This document shows, piece by piece, positions 1 through 7,825 of a stretch of DNA of 64,000 nt (position 1 is its first letter; every line of letters starts with the position of its first letter). The notes below the pieces were generated by a model. It did no database searches, was not told the DNA's origin, and worked only from the letters and a program-made list of their open reading frames with translations. Both the position numbers and the translations under genes were made by a program. The stretch spans positions 186,001 to 250,000 of the forward strand of contig CAZCKU010000003.1 in assembly GCA_964499365.1 (NCBI GenBank), written 5' to 3'. The stretch is from PALSA-1316 sp964499365 (GTDB taxonomy: Bacteria > Nitrospirota > Thermodesulfovibrionia > Thermodesulfovibrionales > UBA6898).

Positions 1-153
1 TGCTGTTCTTTCTATTCTTCTGCCGCAGGAATGGCAGGAGGCGTCCTCCTCGTCCGACCATATCTCGGTCTCGGCCTTGCAGTCAGGACAGACAATACTT
101 TCGGGTGTCGGCAATTTTTTTGTGCTGCAGGGGCTTGTCCGGCTTTCTGTCAT
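1..153 (-). CDS. zinc-ribbon protein, C-terminus cut by window edge
   Basis: A reading frame starts at an ATG at 153 and runs off the left edge without a stop, giving at least 51 residues. It encodes two CxxC-type pairs (CPDC and CHSC), the arrangement of a small zinc ribbon, in an acidic context. The start lies one base after the stop of the upstream 145-residue gene, so the two are probably co-transcribed with the PerR-like regulator further upstream. Function is unknown; metal binding is inferred from the cysteine pairs only. Confidence 0.55.
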   Translation of the reverse strand, partial: MTESRTSPCSTKKLPTPESIVCPDCKAETEIWSDEEDASCHSCGRRIERTA

Positions 154-154
154 G

Positions 155-592
155 TCACTCTGTCTCACGGGCCTTCCGCCATCCTTCCTTTTCGAGTCTG
201 GACATACGCTCAACACCCCATTTTTTGAATGCCTCGAGATATTGGCGCTGGTTGATTTTTGCCAGTTTAACGAGTTCCTCCCGCTCCTTCAGAGAATCGA
301 TATGGTCGCTCGGGTAGACACCCCGCCAGGTGCAATAACCCTCATCAAACAGGTACTCGGGACTTAATGCCGACGCGGGCAGGCGCTGTCCCATAAAGCG
401 GGCAACATCCATATCAAAGTCGATTATCCAGTTATTGTCCTTCAGCATTGAGGCCGGCTCAAATGCTACATCTGTTGAGCATTTGGGGCAATAGAGGCCG
501 TTGACGACCTCAACCGGCATCAGCTCATCCTTGAAATTGAAGCTTGCGGCGCTCCAGCCGCATTTGCAGTTCATCGTATGGTCCACGCACAT
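155..592 (-). CDS. hypothetical zinc-ribbon protein (145 aa)
   Basis: I do not recognise the family. The N-terminus carries a CKCGW motif and, about 25 residues later, CPKC, which together could bind one zinc. The middle is acidic and aromatic and the last 40 residues are a charged helix. The gene starts two bases after the stop of the PerR-like regulator and is followed one base later by another zinc-ribbon frame, so all three are likely one leftward transcript controlled by the operators at 1017-1065. A role in metal or peroxide stress is inferred from this context alone. Confidence 0.6.
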   Translation of the reverse strand: MCVDHTMNCKCGWSAASFNFKDELMPVEVVNGLYCPKCSTDVAFEPASMLKDNNWIIDFDMDVARFMGQRLPASALSPEYLFDEGYCTWRGVYPSDHIDSLKEREELVKLAKINQRQYLEAFKKWGVERMSRLEKEGWRKARETE

Positions 593-594
593 AG

Positions 595-1014
595 TTAAGA
601 TTCCTCCTTGTAGTAACGGTTGTTATTTCTGCAATCGGGGCAGATGCCAAAGAATTCAACATGACTCCCGGTTATCAGGAAATCACATGCAGCAGCCTCC
701 GGCAGTGCCACGTTAAATTCTATCGGGATATCGACCACTTTTTTACAGGTGGTACAGATCAGATGGTTATGGTCCGAGGTATTCGGATCAAAGCGTTTCT
801 TGCCGGAATCAATCGTGATCTCGGAAAGCCAGCCTTTCTGCTTCAGTGTTGACAGTGTTGTGTAGACCGTAGCGAACGACATGGTCGGATATTTCATCTG
901 CAGGGCCTGATAGATCTCCTCTGCAGAGGGGTGATCCGTGTTCCCCTCCAGATACCCGAGCACCGCCAGGCGTTGCGGCGTCAATTTAATACCTATGTCT
1001 TTGAATTTATGCAT
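595..1014 (-). CDS. Fur-family transcriptional regulator, PerR-like
   Basis: The 139-residue protein has the Fur layout: an N-terminal winged helix (LTPQRLAVLGYLEG, then the recognition region MSFATVYTTLSTL) and a C-terminal metal-binding and dimerisation part with a DHNHLICTTC segment and a second CPDC pair, i.e. the four cysteines of the structural zinc site found in PerR and Fur proteins. Two AT-rich 7-1-7 palindromes lie immediately upstream, typical of PerR/Fur boxes, suggesting autoregulation and possible control of the divergent GTPase gene. Whether it senses peroxide (PerR), iron (Fur) or zinc (Zur) cannot be settled by reading. The neighbouring COG0523 GTPase would also fit a Zur-type regulon. 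Confidence 0.85.
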   Translation of the reverse strand: MHKFKDIGIKLTPQRLAVLGYLEGNTDHPSAEEIYQALQMKYPTMSFATVYTTLSTLKQKGWLSEITIDSGKKRFDPNTSDHNHLICTTCKKVVDIPIEFNVALPEAAACDFLITGSHVEFFGICPDCRNNNRYYKEES

Positions 1015-1016
1015 AG

Positions 1017-1067
1017 CAATAATTATTATTGAATAATGTAAAATATCATATAATAATTATTATTGTC
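1017..1067 (-). promoter_or_regulatory. PerR/Fur-type operators and promoter of the regulator
   Basis: A perfect 7-1-7 palindrome (CAATAATTATTATTG) is at 1017-1031 and a copy with one mismatched pair (TAATAATTATTATTG) at 1051-1065. A TTGACA box for the leftward gene lies at 1067-1062, so the second operator overlaps the -35/spacer and the first lies next to the start codon. PerR boxes have the same 7-1-7 form. Binding to either site would block leftward transcription, and the rightward GTPase gene at 1141 could share them. Confidence 0.7.
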
Positions 1068-1140
1068 AAGAGTTTTTTTTGAAAAAAGGTTAGGATACAG
1101 GCAGAGGTCTCCCCCTTAAACGGAAGACTTAAGGAGAACA

Positions 1141-2040
1141 ATGAAGATAACTATTGTCAGCGGTATGCTGGGTTCAGGAAAAACCACCTTCATACAGCAT
1201 ATTGCTTCAGTCAAATCTCTGAAGACCGTTGTCCTGGTGAATGACTTCGGCAAGGCCGGAATCGATGGAGAGATTTTTTCGTCCTCCGGGGTTGACTCGA
1301 TTGAATTGCCCAGCGGGTGCATCTGCTGCACCCTGAAATTCGACCTGATAGCCACTATCCGGAAGATCATCAGCGACCATGCACCTGAACACCTCATCAT
1401 CGAACCCAGCGGCATCGCCTCGCCGTCGGGAGTTATCGATGCCCTCGCAGAACTTGAGCTTCAGCAGTTCACCGTTGTCGGCATCGTCGATGCGTCGGAG
1501 TTCGTCGAACTCTATGAAGCCGAGATGTACGGAAAATTCTTTGAGGAGCAGGTCTCCATCGCTGACATCGTCCTGATCAACAAGATAGATCTTGTCGACG
1601 ATACCCTGCGGCAGAAGACTGCTGCCCTCGTCACCAGCCTGAATCCGCGTGCCATAGCATACGAGACTGTCAAGGCTGCCATTGACGGACCGCTTCCGGA
1701 TTCCGGCCATGGAGACCATTCGCCAAGAGAAAGGGCGCCGCTGCTCTGCTTTGAAACACTCTCGTTGACTCTCAGGAGCGGGATCAGCTTCGGGTCGGTT
1801 GAAGAATTTCTGAAGGAGCTGTCGACGGGGGTGTTCGGGAAGATCGTCAGGGCAAAGGCACTGGCCGAAACAGACAGGGGGCCGGCAAAATTCGACCTGG
1901 CATTCGGGAGTATATCTTCTGAACTCTTCGGAAGGAACGTGGTTGAAAACCGGATCGTGATCATCGGAGAAACCCTGGAACGCAAGCGGATCCTGCATGA
2001 GGCCTCAGTCCGTTGGGGTAGCGGCATGTCTTTTCTTTAA
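1141..2040 (+). CDS. COG0523 (CobW/YeiR-like) P-loop GTPase, putative metallochaperone
   Basis: The 299-residue protein begins with the Walker A motif GMLGSGKTT at about residues 8-16, has the family's metal-binding CxCC motif (SGCICCTL) near residue 60, a conserved EPSGIASP segment, and the NKID nucleotide-specificity motif. COG0523 proteins insert or traffic Zn, Co or Ni. The C-terminal CobW domain is present but short. The ATG at 1141 is preceded by AAGGAG at good spacing. The gene faces away from the Fur/PerR-type regulator and shares its operator region, so metal- or stress-dependent control is likely. Which metal it serves is not visible. Confidence 0.85.
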   Translation: MKITIVSGMLGSGKTTFIQHIASVKSLKTVVLVNDFGKAGIDGEIFSSSGVDSIELPSGCICCTLKFDLIATIRKIISDHAPEHLIIEPSGIASPSGVIDALAELELQQFTVVGIVDASEFVELYEAEMYGKFFEEQVSIADIVLINKIDLVDDTLRQKTAALVTSLNPRAIAYETVKAAIDGPLPDSGHGDHSPRERAPLLCFETLSLTLRSGISFGSVEEFLKELSTGVFGKIVRAKALAETDRGPAKFDLAFGSISSELFGRNVVENRIVIIGETLERKRILHEASVRWGSGMSFL

Positions 2041-2091
2041 ATGGGGCCCCGCCTGCCCGGCGCAAGAAAACGACTCGTCCTGACTGAACAT

Positions 2092-2131
2092 TCCGCAATC
2101 ACCCTGCAGGCGCCTGCAGGGTGATTGCGGA
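2092..2131. terminator. perfect 20-bp inverted repeat between convergent genes
   Basis: Bases 2092-2111 and 2112-2131 are exact reverse complements with no spacer, centred on CAGGCGCCTG. The site sits between the convergent GTPase and clpX genes and probably terminates both transcripts, although neither strand has a long T run after it. Confidence 0.6.
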
Positions 2132-2142
2132 CAAAATCTACC

Positions 2143-3384
2143 TTATGCCGATTCCGCCTGCTTCTCGTAGATCAGGATCGGTTTCTCCTTCTTGACAACG
2201 GTATCCTCGGTGATCAGGCACTCCTTGATCCCTTTCTGGGACGGGATCTCATACATCACCTCGAGCATGATCTCCTCGAGGATCGCCCTCAGTCCGCGCG
2301 CGCCAGACTTGCGCTGAACCGCCTTGCGGGCGATTGCCGAAAGTGCGCTGTCGGTAAACTTCAGCCGCACGTTGTCGAAGGAGAGCAGCTTCTGGTACTG
2401 CTTCACCAGGGCATTTTTCGGCTCGACCAGAATCCTGACCAGCGAAGGCTCGTCGAGTTCCTCAAGGGAGGTAAATACGGGAAGCCTTCCGACAAACTCC
2501 GGGATTAGGCCGTATTTAATAAGGTCTTCCGGTTCGGTCATACTCAGGACATCCCCGATCTTCCTTTCGATCTTGCTGACCACCTTCGAACCGAAGCCGA
2601 CTGCATTCTTGCCGCTCCGCTGTTCGATCATCGCATCCAGACCGATGAAGGCGCCGCCGCAGATGAAGAGGATATTCGTCGTGTCGACCTGGATGAAATC
2701 CTGCTGAGGATGCTTTCTGCCGCCCTGGGGAGGGATGTTGGCAATAGTCCCCTCGACGATCTTCAGCAGGGCCTGCTGAACACCCTCGCCCGAGACATCA
2801 CGGGTTATTGAGGGATTGTCCGACTTCCTGCTGATCTTGTCGATCTCGTCGATATAGACGATCCCGCGCTGGGCCTTTTCAACGTCATATTCAGAGGCCT
2901 GCAGGAGCTTCAGGATTATGTTTTCAACATCCTCACCGACATAGCCTGCCTCAGTCAGTGTCGTGGCATCAGCAATCGTAAAAGGCACGTCAAGGATCCT
3001 TGCCAGAGTCTGGGCCAGGAGGGTCTTGCCGGTACCGGTCGGCCCGATAAGCAATATATTGCTCTTCTGGAGTTCGACGTCAGACTCCGAGGGATTATAG
3101 ATCCTTTTATAGTGGTTATGGACAGCGACGGAAAGGATTTTTTTAGCCCTCTCCTGCCCTATGACAAAATCGTTCAGAACATTATGTATTTCCTTGGGGG
3201 TCGGCAGCTTCGGCAGAACGTCCTTGCCCGAATCAATATACAGCTCGTCGGCTATTATCTCGTTGCAGAGCTCAATACACTCGTTGCAGATATACACCGT
3301 CGGTCCTGCGATCAGCTTTTTGACTTCCTCCTGCCCTTTGCCACAGAAGGAACATTTAAGCACTTCATCATCTTTCTTAGCCAT
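2143..3384 (-). CDS. clpX: ATP-dependent Clp protease ATP-binding subunit ClpX
   Basis: ClpX is the AAA+ unfoldase that feeds substrates to ClpP. The 413-residue sequence is full length. It has the N-terminal zinc domain (C11, C14, C33, C36), Walker A GPTGTGKT at 114-121, the pore loop GYVGED near 148, Walker B with DEID at 179-182, a VGF-type ClpP-docking loop (AVGFGSK) and the sensor-2 segment RKSGARGL. It is the last gene of a tig-clpP-clpX operon, 53 bases after clpP, a common bacterial order. A hairpin lies in that gap. Confidence 0.97.
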   Translation of the reverse strand: MAKKDDEVLKCSFCGKGQEEVKKLIAGPTVYICNECIELCNEIIADELYIDSGKDVLPKLPTPKEIHNVLNDFVIGQERAKKILSVAVHNHYKRIYNPSESDVELQKSNILLIGPTGTGKTLLAQTLARILDVPFTIADATTLTEAGYVGEDVENIILKLLQASEYDVEKAQRGIVYIDEIDKISRKSDNPSITRDVSGEGVQQALLKIVEGTIANIPPQGGRKHPQQDFIQVDTTNILFICGGAFIGLDAMIEQRSGKNAVGFGSKVVSKIERKIGDVLSMTEPEDLIKYGLIPEFVGRLPVFTSLEELDEPSLVRILVEPKNALVKQYQKLLSFDNVRLKFTDSALSAIARKAVQRKSGARGLRAILEEIMLEVMYEIPSQKGIKECLITEDTVVKKEKPILIYEKQAESA

Positions 3385-3418
3385 TTGAAACCTCCATCAC
3401 TCCTCTTTGAGGAGAGAA

Positions 3419-3439
3419 AGGCCGGGGGGAACCCGGCCT
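3419..3439 (-). terminator. intercistronic hairpin clpP/clpX
   Basis: An 8-bp stem (AGGCCGGG with CCCGGCCT) and a 5-base loop overlap the clpP stop codon. On the leftward transcript it is followed by a short pyrimidine stretch, so it could attenuate read-through into clpX or protect the clpP mRNA 3' end. Confidence 0.4.
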
Positions 3440-4031
3440 AAGCTATCTTCTTTGCTGAATGGATAACCTCATCAACAACACCATATTCCTTTGCCTCATC
3501 GCTCGACATGAAGAAATCCCGGTCTGTATCAGTCTGTATCTGATCGAGAGACCTCCCGGTATGCGTGGCGATAATGCCGTTCAGCATATCCTTGAGTCTC
3601 AGGATCTCCCTGGCGTGAATCTCGATATCTGTCGCCTGTCCCTGGAAGCCTCCCATGGGCTGATGCAGCATGATGCGCGAATGCGGAAGTGCAAACCGCT
3701 TACCCTTCGCACCTGCAGTAAGCAGCAGGGCGCCCATACTGGCCGCCTGGCCGATGCAATAGGTGCAGATATCCGGCTTCACGTACTGCATCGTATCGTA
3801 TATCGCCAGCCCTGAGGAGACGACGCCTCCCGGGGAGTTTATATAGATATGGATATCTTTGTCCGGATCCTCGGTCTGGAGAAAAAGTATCTGCGCGATA
3901 ATCGTATTGGCGACATAGTCATCAATGGCGCTGCCCAGGAAGATGATCCTGTCCTTCAGCAGCCGTGAATAGATGTCATAGGCCCTCTCGGTCCTTCCGG
4001 TCTGTTCAATAACGATAGGGATAACACTCAT
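3438..4031 (-). CDS. clpP: ATP-dependent Clp protease proteolytic subunit ClpP
   Basis: The 197-residue serine peptidase has the catalytic triad S98 (in AASMGA), H123 (in MLHQP) and D172, all at the expected positions. It forms the tetradecameric degradation chamber that docks with ClpX. Its ATG overlaps the tig stop by four bases (ATGA), indicating translational coupling. Confidence 0.97.
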   Translation of the reverse strand: MSVIPIVIEQTGRTERAYDIYSRLLKDRIIFLGSAIDDYVANTIIAQILFLQTEDPDKDIHIYINSPGGVVSSGLAIYDTMQYVKPDICTYCIGQAASMGALLLTAGAKGKRFALPHSRIMLHQPMGGFQGQATDIEIHAREILRLKDMLNGIIATHTGRSLDQIQTDTDRDFFMSSDEAKEYGVVDEVIHSAKKIA

Positions 4032-5332
4032 GCCGAAGCTCCTTTGCCGATTTCGGCCTTTGCCAGGACCAGGGCAAGCACTTTCTCCTCCCGGAGAGAC
4101 CTGCTGAGGCCTTCAAGGGACCCGTCCCGTGTCATAAAGAGGTTAACAACCGCATCCGGTGTCGACTGAAAATGCCTGGCGAGCAGGGCTATCCGCTTCT
4201 TGATCTCATCTTCGGACACCGTAATGTTTTCCTTTTCCGCGATCACCTCAAGCAGCAGCGAAGACTTCACATTGCGTATGGCCTTCGGCCTCAGCTCGGC
4301 AGTGATCTTTTCCGGGTCAGGGGCATTCTCTGCGGACCCTGACTTCGAGGGATCAGCCGACTGTCTCGCATGCATCTCGTTAAGGACAAGGGTCTCGAGT
4401 TCGCGCGCAAGGAGAGACTCGGGGATATCAAAGGTGTGCCTCTCAATCAACTGCTCGAGGAGCTGTTCCTTCTGTTTGCTCTCGGCCCCGTCTTTCTTGT
4501 TGCGGAGCAGGCCGTCCATCACCTTGGTGCGCAGTGCCTCAAGGCTGTCGTGACCGAAGTCCTTCGCAAGTTCATCGTCAATCGCAGGGACCTTCTTCTC
4601 CTTCACCTCTTTGATCGTGATCTTCAGACGGTTGCCCTTCTCGTCTCCACCCGTCTCCTTTATCTGTCCTTCCTCGACCTCCGGAAGGGTTATTTCGACG
4701 ACATCCCCCTTCTTCCTGCCGATCAGGGCATCAGAAATTCCCTTCGGGACGAGGTTATTTCCAAGGTTCATCACCTGGTCTTTTGCCGAGGTAATCTCCT
4801 TCTCACCTGCAGGGTCGAGCTTGAGGTAATCGAGCACCAGGAGGTCGTCTGCCCTCACCTCACGGTCTACGACCTCATACATCGCCCTTCCGTCCTGCAG
4901 CCCCTTGATCGTCTCTTCGACCTCTGCTTCGGTCACGCTGACCGGGATATCGTCTGCCTTGAGACCTGCATACGCAAGGTCAGTGATCTCCGGCCTGACC
5001 TCAACCGTCAGCGAAAAGACGAGCGGCTCATTCCGCCTGATCTCGAGTGTCCCCTCGATATCCGGCATCCCGACCGGGGAAAGGTTCGACGACTTCATCG
5101 TCTTTGAATAATAGTCAGGGACGAGCTTATCCAGTATATCGGAGCGGATATCTCCACCAAATTTTTTCTCGATCAGGCTTGCCGGGGCCTTGCCCTGCCT
5201 GAAGCCCGGAATTTTTGCCTTCTGCAGTATATTGTTCAGAGAGCGGCTGTACTCCTTTTCGATGACGTCAGCCGGTATCTCAATCGTAAGACGTTTTTTT
5301 GTACTGCTTAAATCCTCTACTCCTGTTGCCAA
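4028..5332 (-). CDS. tig: trigger factor, ribosome-associated chaperone
   Basis: The 434-residue protein has the three trigger-factor parts: an N-terminal ribosome-binding domain with the signature GFRQGKAP near residue 43, a central FKBP-like peptidyl-prolyl isomerase domain (about 155-240) and a helical C-terminal chaperone domain. The start is a TTG preceded by AAGGAGG. A good promoter lies 30 bases upstream. It heads the operon with clpP and clpX, coupling nascent-chain folding with proteolysis. Confidence 0.95.
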   Translation of the reverse strand: MATGVEDLSSTKKRLTIEIPADVIEKEYSRSLNNILQKAKIPGFRQGKAPASLIEKKFGGDIRSDILDKLVPDYYSKTMKSSNLSPVGMPDIEGTLEIRRNEPLVFSLTVEVRPEITDLAYAGLKADDIPVSVTEAEVEETIKGLQDGRAMYEVVDREVRADDLLVLDYLKLDPAGEKEITSAKDQVMNLGNNLVPKGISDALIGRKKGDVVEITLPEVEEGQIKETGGDEKGNRLKITIKEVKEKKVPAIDDELAKDFGHDSLEALRTKVMDGLLRNKKDGAESKQKEQLLEQLIERHTFDIPESLLARELETLVLNEMHARQSADPSKSGSAENAPDPEKITAELRPKAIRNVKSSLLLEVIAEKENITVSEDEIKKRIALLARHFQSTPDAVVNLFMTRDGSLEGLSRSLREEKVLALVLAKAEIGKGASA

Positions 5333-5363
5333 AATCGCCTCCTTGGATGTTTATCTACTGTAA

Positions 5364-5392
5364 AATATAAATTCTTCAATAGTCAATTTCAA
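5364..5392 (-). promoter_or_regulatory. sigma-70-type promoter of tig-clpP-clpX
   Basis: On the minus strand TTGAAA (5392-5387) is followed after 17 bases by TATATT (5369-5364). No heat-shock (CIRCE or sigma-32) element is evident. Confidence 0.6.
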
Positions 5393-5411
5393 GCGCAACT
5401 CCGGAGCGCAC

Positions 5412-7010
5412 TCACGCGCCCTCCCGGCCCCTGCCGGCAAGCCTTTTCCTGACCGCATCATACAGGTAGTGCATCTCCTCGACCCCGAGCAGATAACTGA
5501 CCGCCGCATAGACCGCAAGGCAGCCGGCCACGGAAATCGAAAGATAGACTGCCTTGACGCCGGTGTCCCCGCTCCCCTGCCAGAACTCGCCGTGAAGCAT
5601 CGCCCACCCCGCCAGGCCCATCGCCGCAGACGCAGCCGCTATCCGCAGGAGGGAACGTACGATCCTGCGTGCATCGACCCGGCCGAGTTTCTTCCTGAGA
5701 AAGTAACTGAGCAGCACAAAATTAATACCCGACGCCAGGGCATTCGCAAGGGCAAGCCCGGAATGCCTCATCGGCCCCATAAGGATGAGGCTCAACAACA
5801 GATTTGAGGCCATGCCGACTACCGCAATCCTGACCGGGGTCTTTGTGTCCTGCATGGCGTAGAAAGTCGAAGTCACGACCCTGACGCCGACGATCGACCA
5901 GATTCCTACTGAATAGAAAAGCAGGGCCTCGGCCGTCCCCTGTGTCGCCGCATAGTCAAACGCGCCGCGCTGAAACAGGAGATTGACAATAGGTTCCCGC
6001 AAGGCAATAAGCCCCGCCATCGAAGGGACCGAGATAAAGAAAAGGAGGCGGAGCGCAAAGGAGAAGTCATCCCTCAGCCTGTCGAAATCCCCCCTGACCG
6101 CGTGCTCGGAAAGGGCGGGCAGAACAGCCATTCCCATCGCAACGCCGAAGATGCCTATCGGGAACTGGATCAGCCGCATCGCATAATAGAGATAGGTGAT
6201 GCTGCCGTCGGGAAGATACGACGCGAGGACGTTGCTCACAATGATATTAATCTGGTTCACTGCCAGGGCCATGGTCGCCGGTACCAGCAGTATCGCCATC
6301 CGCCTGAGGCCCGGATGCCTGAATAATGGGGTGAACCCCAGGCTGTAGCCGTGCCTGAAAAAAGAGGGCAGCTGAAATGCAAACTGGACAAATCCTCCGA
6401 GGGCAACACCCGCAGCAACCGCAAGGATCGGATGACTGAACAGCCCGGCGCAAAAAAGAACGACCACAATGATCGTTATGTTGAGCATGGCAGGCGCGAG
6501 GGTCGGGATAAAGAAGACCCTTTTGGTGTTCAGGGCCCCCATAACCAGGGAGGCCAGGCTGATAAAGAGGAGAAACGGAAACATGATCCGGGTCAGAAGC
6601 ACGGTCATGGCAAATTTCTCCGGTGATTTCAGGAAGCCCGGGGCGATCGCTGCAACAATGGCAGGGGAAAAGACAATGCCGGCCAGGCAGACGAGGCCGA
6701 CGACTATGAGAATAAATGTATAGGTCACCCTGACGAGCGTCCGGGCCTCTTCCTCACCCTGCCTCTGCCGGTACTCCGTCAGCACCGGGATAAAGGCCGA
6801 AGACATAGAGCCTTCGGCGAACAGCTCACGCAGCAGGTTGGGGATCCTGAAGGCTGCAAAGAAGGTATCAGAAAGCCCGGTCGCACCGAAAAAACCCGCG
6901 AGGATCATGTCCTTGACATAGCCCAGGACCCGGCTTATGAATGTGGCGGCAGACATGATGCCCGCCGCCCTGGCGATCTTCCCCTGCTGGTCGCTCGTTT
7001 TACCCATCAC
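5412..7010 (-). CDS. murJ: lipid II flippase MurJ (MviN family)
   Basis: The 532-residue membrane protein has about 14 hydrophobic segments and the MurJ/MviN beginning (a SAATFISRVLGYVKD segment followed by FGATGLSDTFFAAFRIPNLLRELFAEG-like sequence with the conserved arginines). MurJ moves lipid II across the inner membrane for peptidoglycan synthesis. Length matches the family. It is transcribed leftward 80 bases upstream of tig and could read through into that operon. Confidence 0.94.
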   Translation of the reverse strand: MMGKTSDQQGKIARAAGIMSAATFISRVLGYVKDMILAGFFGATGLSDTFFAAFRIPNLLRELFAEGSMSSAFIPVLTEYRQRQGEEEARTLVRVTYTFILIVVGLVCLAGIVFSPAIVAAIAPGFLKSPEKFAMTVLLTRIMFPFLLFISLASLVMGALNTKRVFFIPTLAPAMLNITIIVVVLFCAGLFSHPILAVAAGVALGGFVQFAFQLPSFFRHGYSLGFTPLFRHPGLRRMAILLVPATMALAVNQINIIVSNVLASYLPDGSITYLYYAMRLIQFPIGIFGVAMGMAVLPALSEHAVRGDFDRLRDDFSFALRLLFFISVPSMAGLIALREPIVNLLFQRGAFDYAATQGTAEALLFYSVGIWSIVGVRVVTSTFYAMQDTKTPVRIAVVGMASNLLLSLILMGPMRHSGLALANALASGINFVLLSYFLRKKLGRVDARRIVRSLLRIAAASAAMGLAGWAMLHGEFWQGSGDTGVKAVYLSISVAGCLAVYAAVSYLLGVEEMHYLYDAVRKRLAGRGREGA

Positions 7011-7069
7011 CGGTAATTATATCAAATGGCTGCTGTTTTGATGGGATTCGATGTATGCGGAAGGGCCTG

Positions 7070-7099
7070 TTGACAAGAATTTCCGTAACAACATATAAT
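7070..7099 (+). promoter_or_regulatory. promoter giving an almost leaderless mRNA
   Basis: TTGACA (7070-7075) and TATAAT (7094-7099) are perfect consensus boxes with an 18-base spacer. The predicted transcription start, near 7106, is about six bases before the ATG at 7112, too short for a Shine-Dalgarno sequence. Confidence 0.7.
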
Positions 7100-7111
7100 T
7101 CCAGACATACG

Positions 7112-7822
7112 ATGAGCGCGAATCTTCAGGAACTCTATGATCTGGGCAACAAGCTTTACGACGAGGGCAAACTCGAGGCAGCCGAGCCTGTGCTCCGGGA
7201 GGTAATTACGCTCAACCCCCGGTATGCCGATGTCCATAACAAGCTGGGCATCATCTACAACCTGCGGCGTGAGATGAAAAAGGCTGCCGAACATTTCGAA
7301 AAGGCACTGGAGCTGAACCCCCGCTACACAGAGGTCTCGCTGAACCTTGCCGTCACCTATAACGACATGGGAGAATTCAAGAAGGCTCAGGAGGTCTTTG
7401 CGATGGCAGCCCAGATTGCCCATCCGGACCCGAATACCCTCGACCCTTTTATTGCCGGAAAGCTTGCGAACGAACACCTCAGGGTCGGGAACATTTATCT
7501 CGAATTCAATATGAACGACGAGGCAATCGAGGAGTTCAAAAAGGCGATCAAACTGCACCCGAAGCTGGCCGACGTCCATACGCGCCTTGGCATAGCACTC
7601 AGGAACAAGGGGCTGGTCGAAGAGGCGATTGTCCATTTCGTTAAGGCAAAGCTGATAAACCAGCATTACGGTCCGGCCTGGGTCCAGCTCGGTCTGAGCT
7701 ATTACATGGAAGGACTCACCGGCCTGGCCTTTGAGGAGTGGCAAAAGGCACTCGAAATAAATCCGGATCTCAAAGAAGCAGAATCTTACCTGCGGTTCCT
7801 GAAAAAAGAGGATAAGACATAG
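7112..7822 (+). CDS. tetratricopeptide-repeat protein
   Basis: The 236-residue protein is built of about six 34-residue TPR units with typical positions (for example YADVHNKLGIIYNLRREMKKA and LADVHTRLGIALRNKGLVEEA-like segments), and has no signal peptide. TPRs mediate protein-protein contacts; the partner is unknown. I place the start at ATG 7112 because an in-frame ATG at 7055 lies upstream of the consensus promoter. It precedes the ABC ATPase gene by three bases, so the three genes are likely one operon. Confidence 0.85.
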   Translation: MSANLQELYDLGNKLYDEGKLEAAEPVLREVITLNPRYADVHNKLGIIYNLRREMKKAAEHFEKALELNPRYTEVSLNLAVTYNDMGEFKKAQEVFAMAAQIAHPDPNTLDPFIAGKLANEHLRVGNIYLEFNMNDEAIEEFKKAIKLHPKLADVHTRLGIALRNKGLVEEAIVHFVKAKLINQHYGPAWVQLGLSYYMEGLTGLAFEEWQKALEINPDLKEAESYLRFLKKEDKT

Positions 7823-7825
7823 ACA

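Noticed and set aside
1207..1998. 263-residue minus-strand frame opposite the COG0523 gene
   Set aside because: Antisense shadow of a gene with full P-loop and CxCC motifs.
7022..7744. 240-residue minus-strand frame opposite the TPR gene
   Set aside because: It lies entirely on the strand opposite a clear TPR-repeat protein and shows no family pattern; the TPR code explains the open frame.
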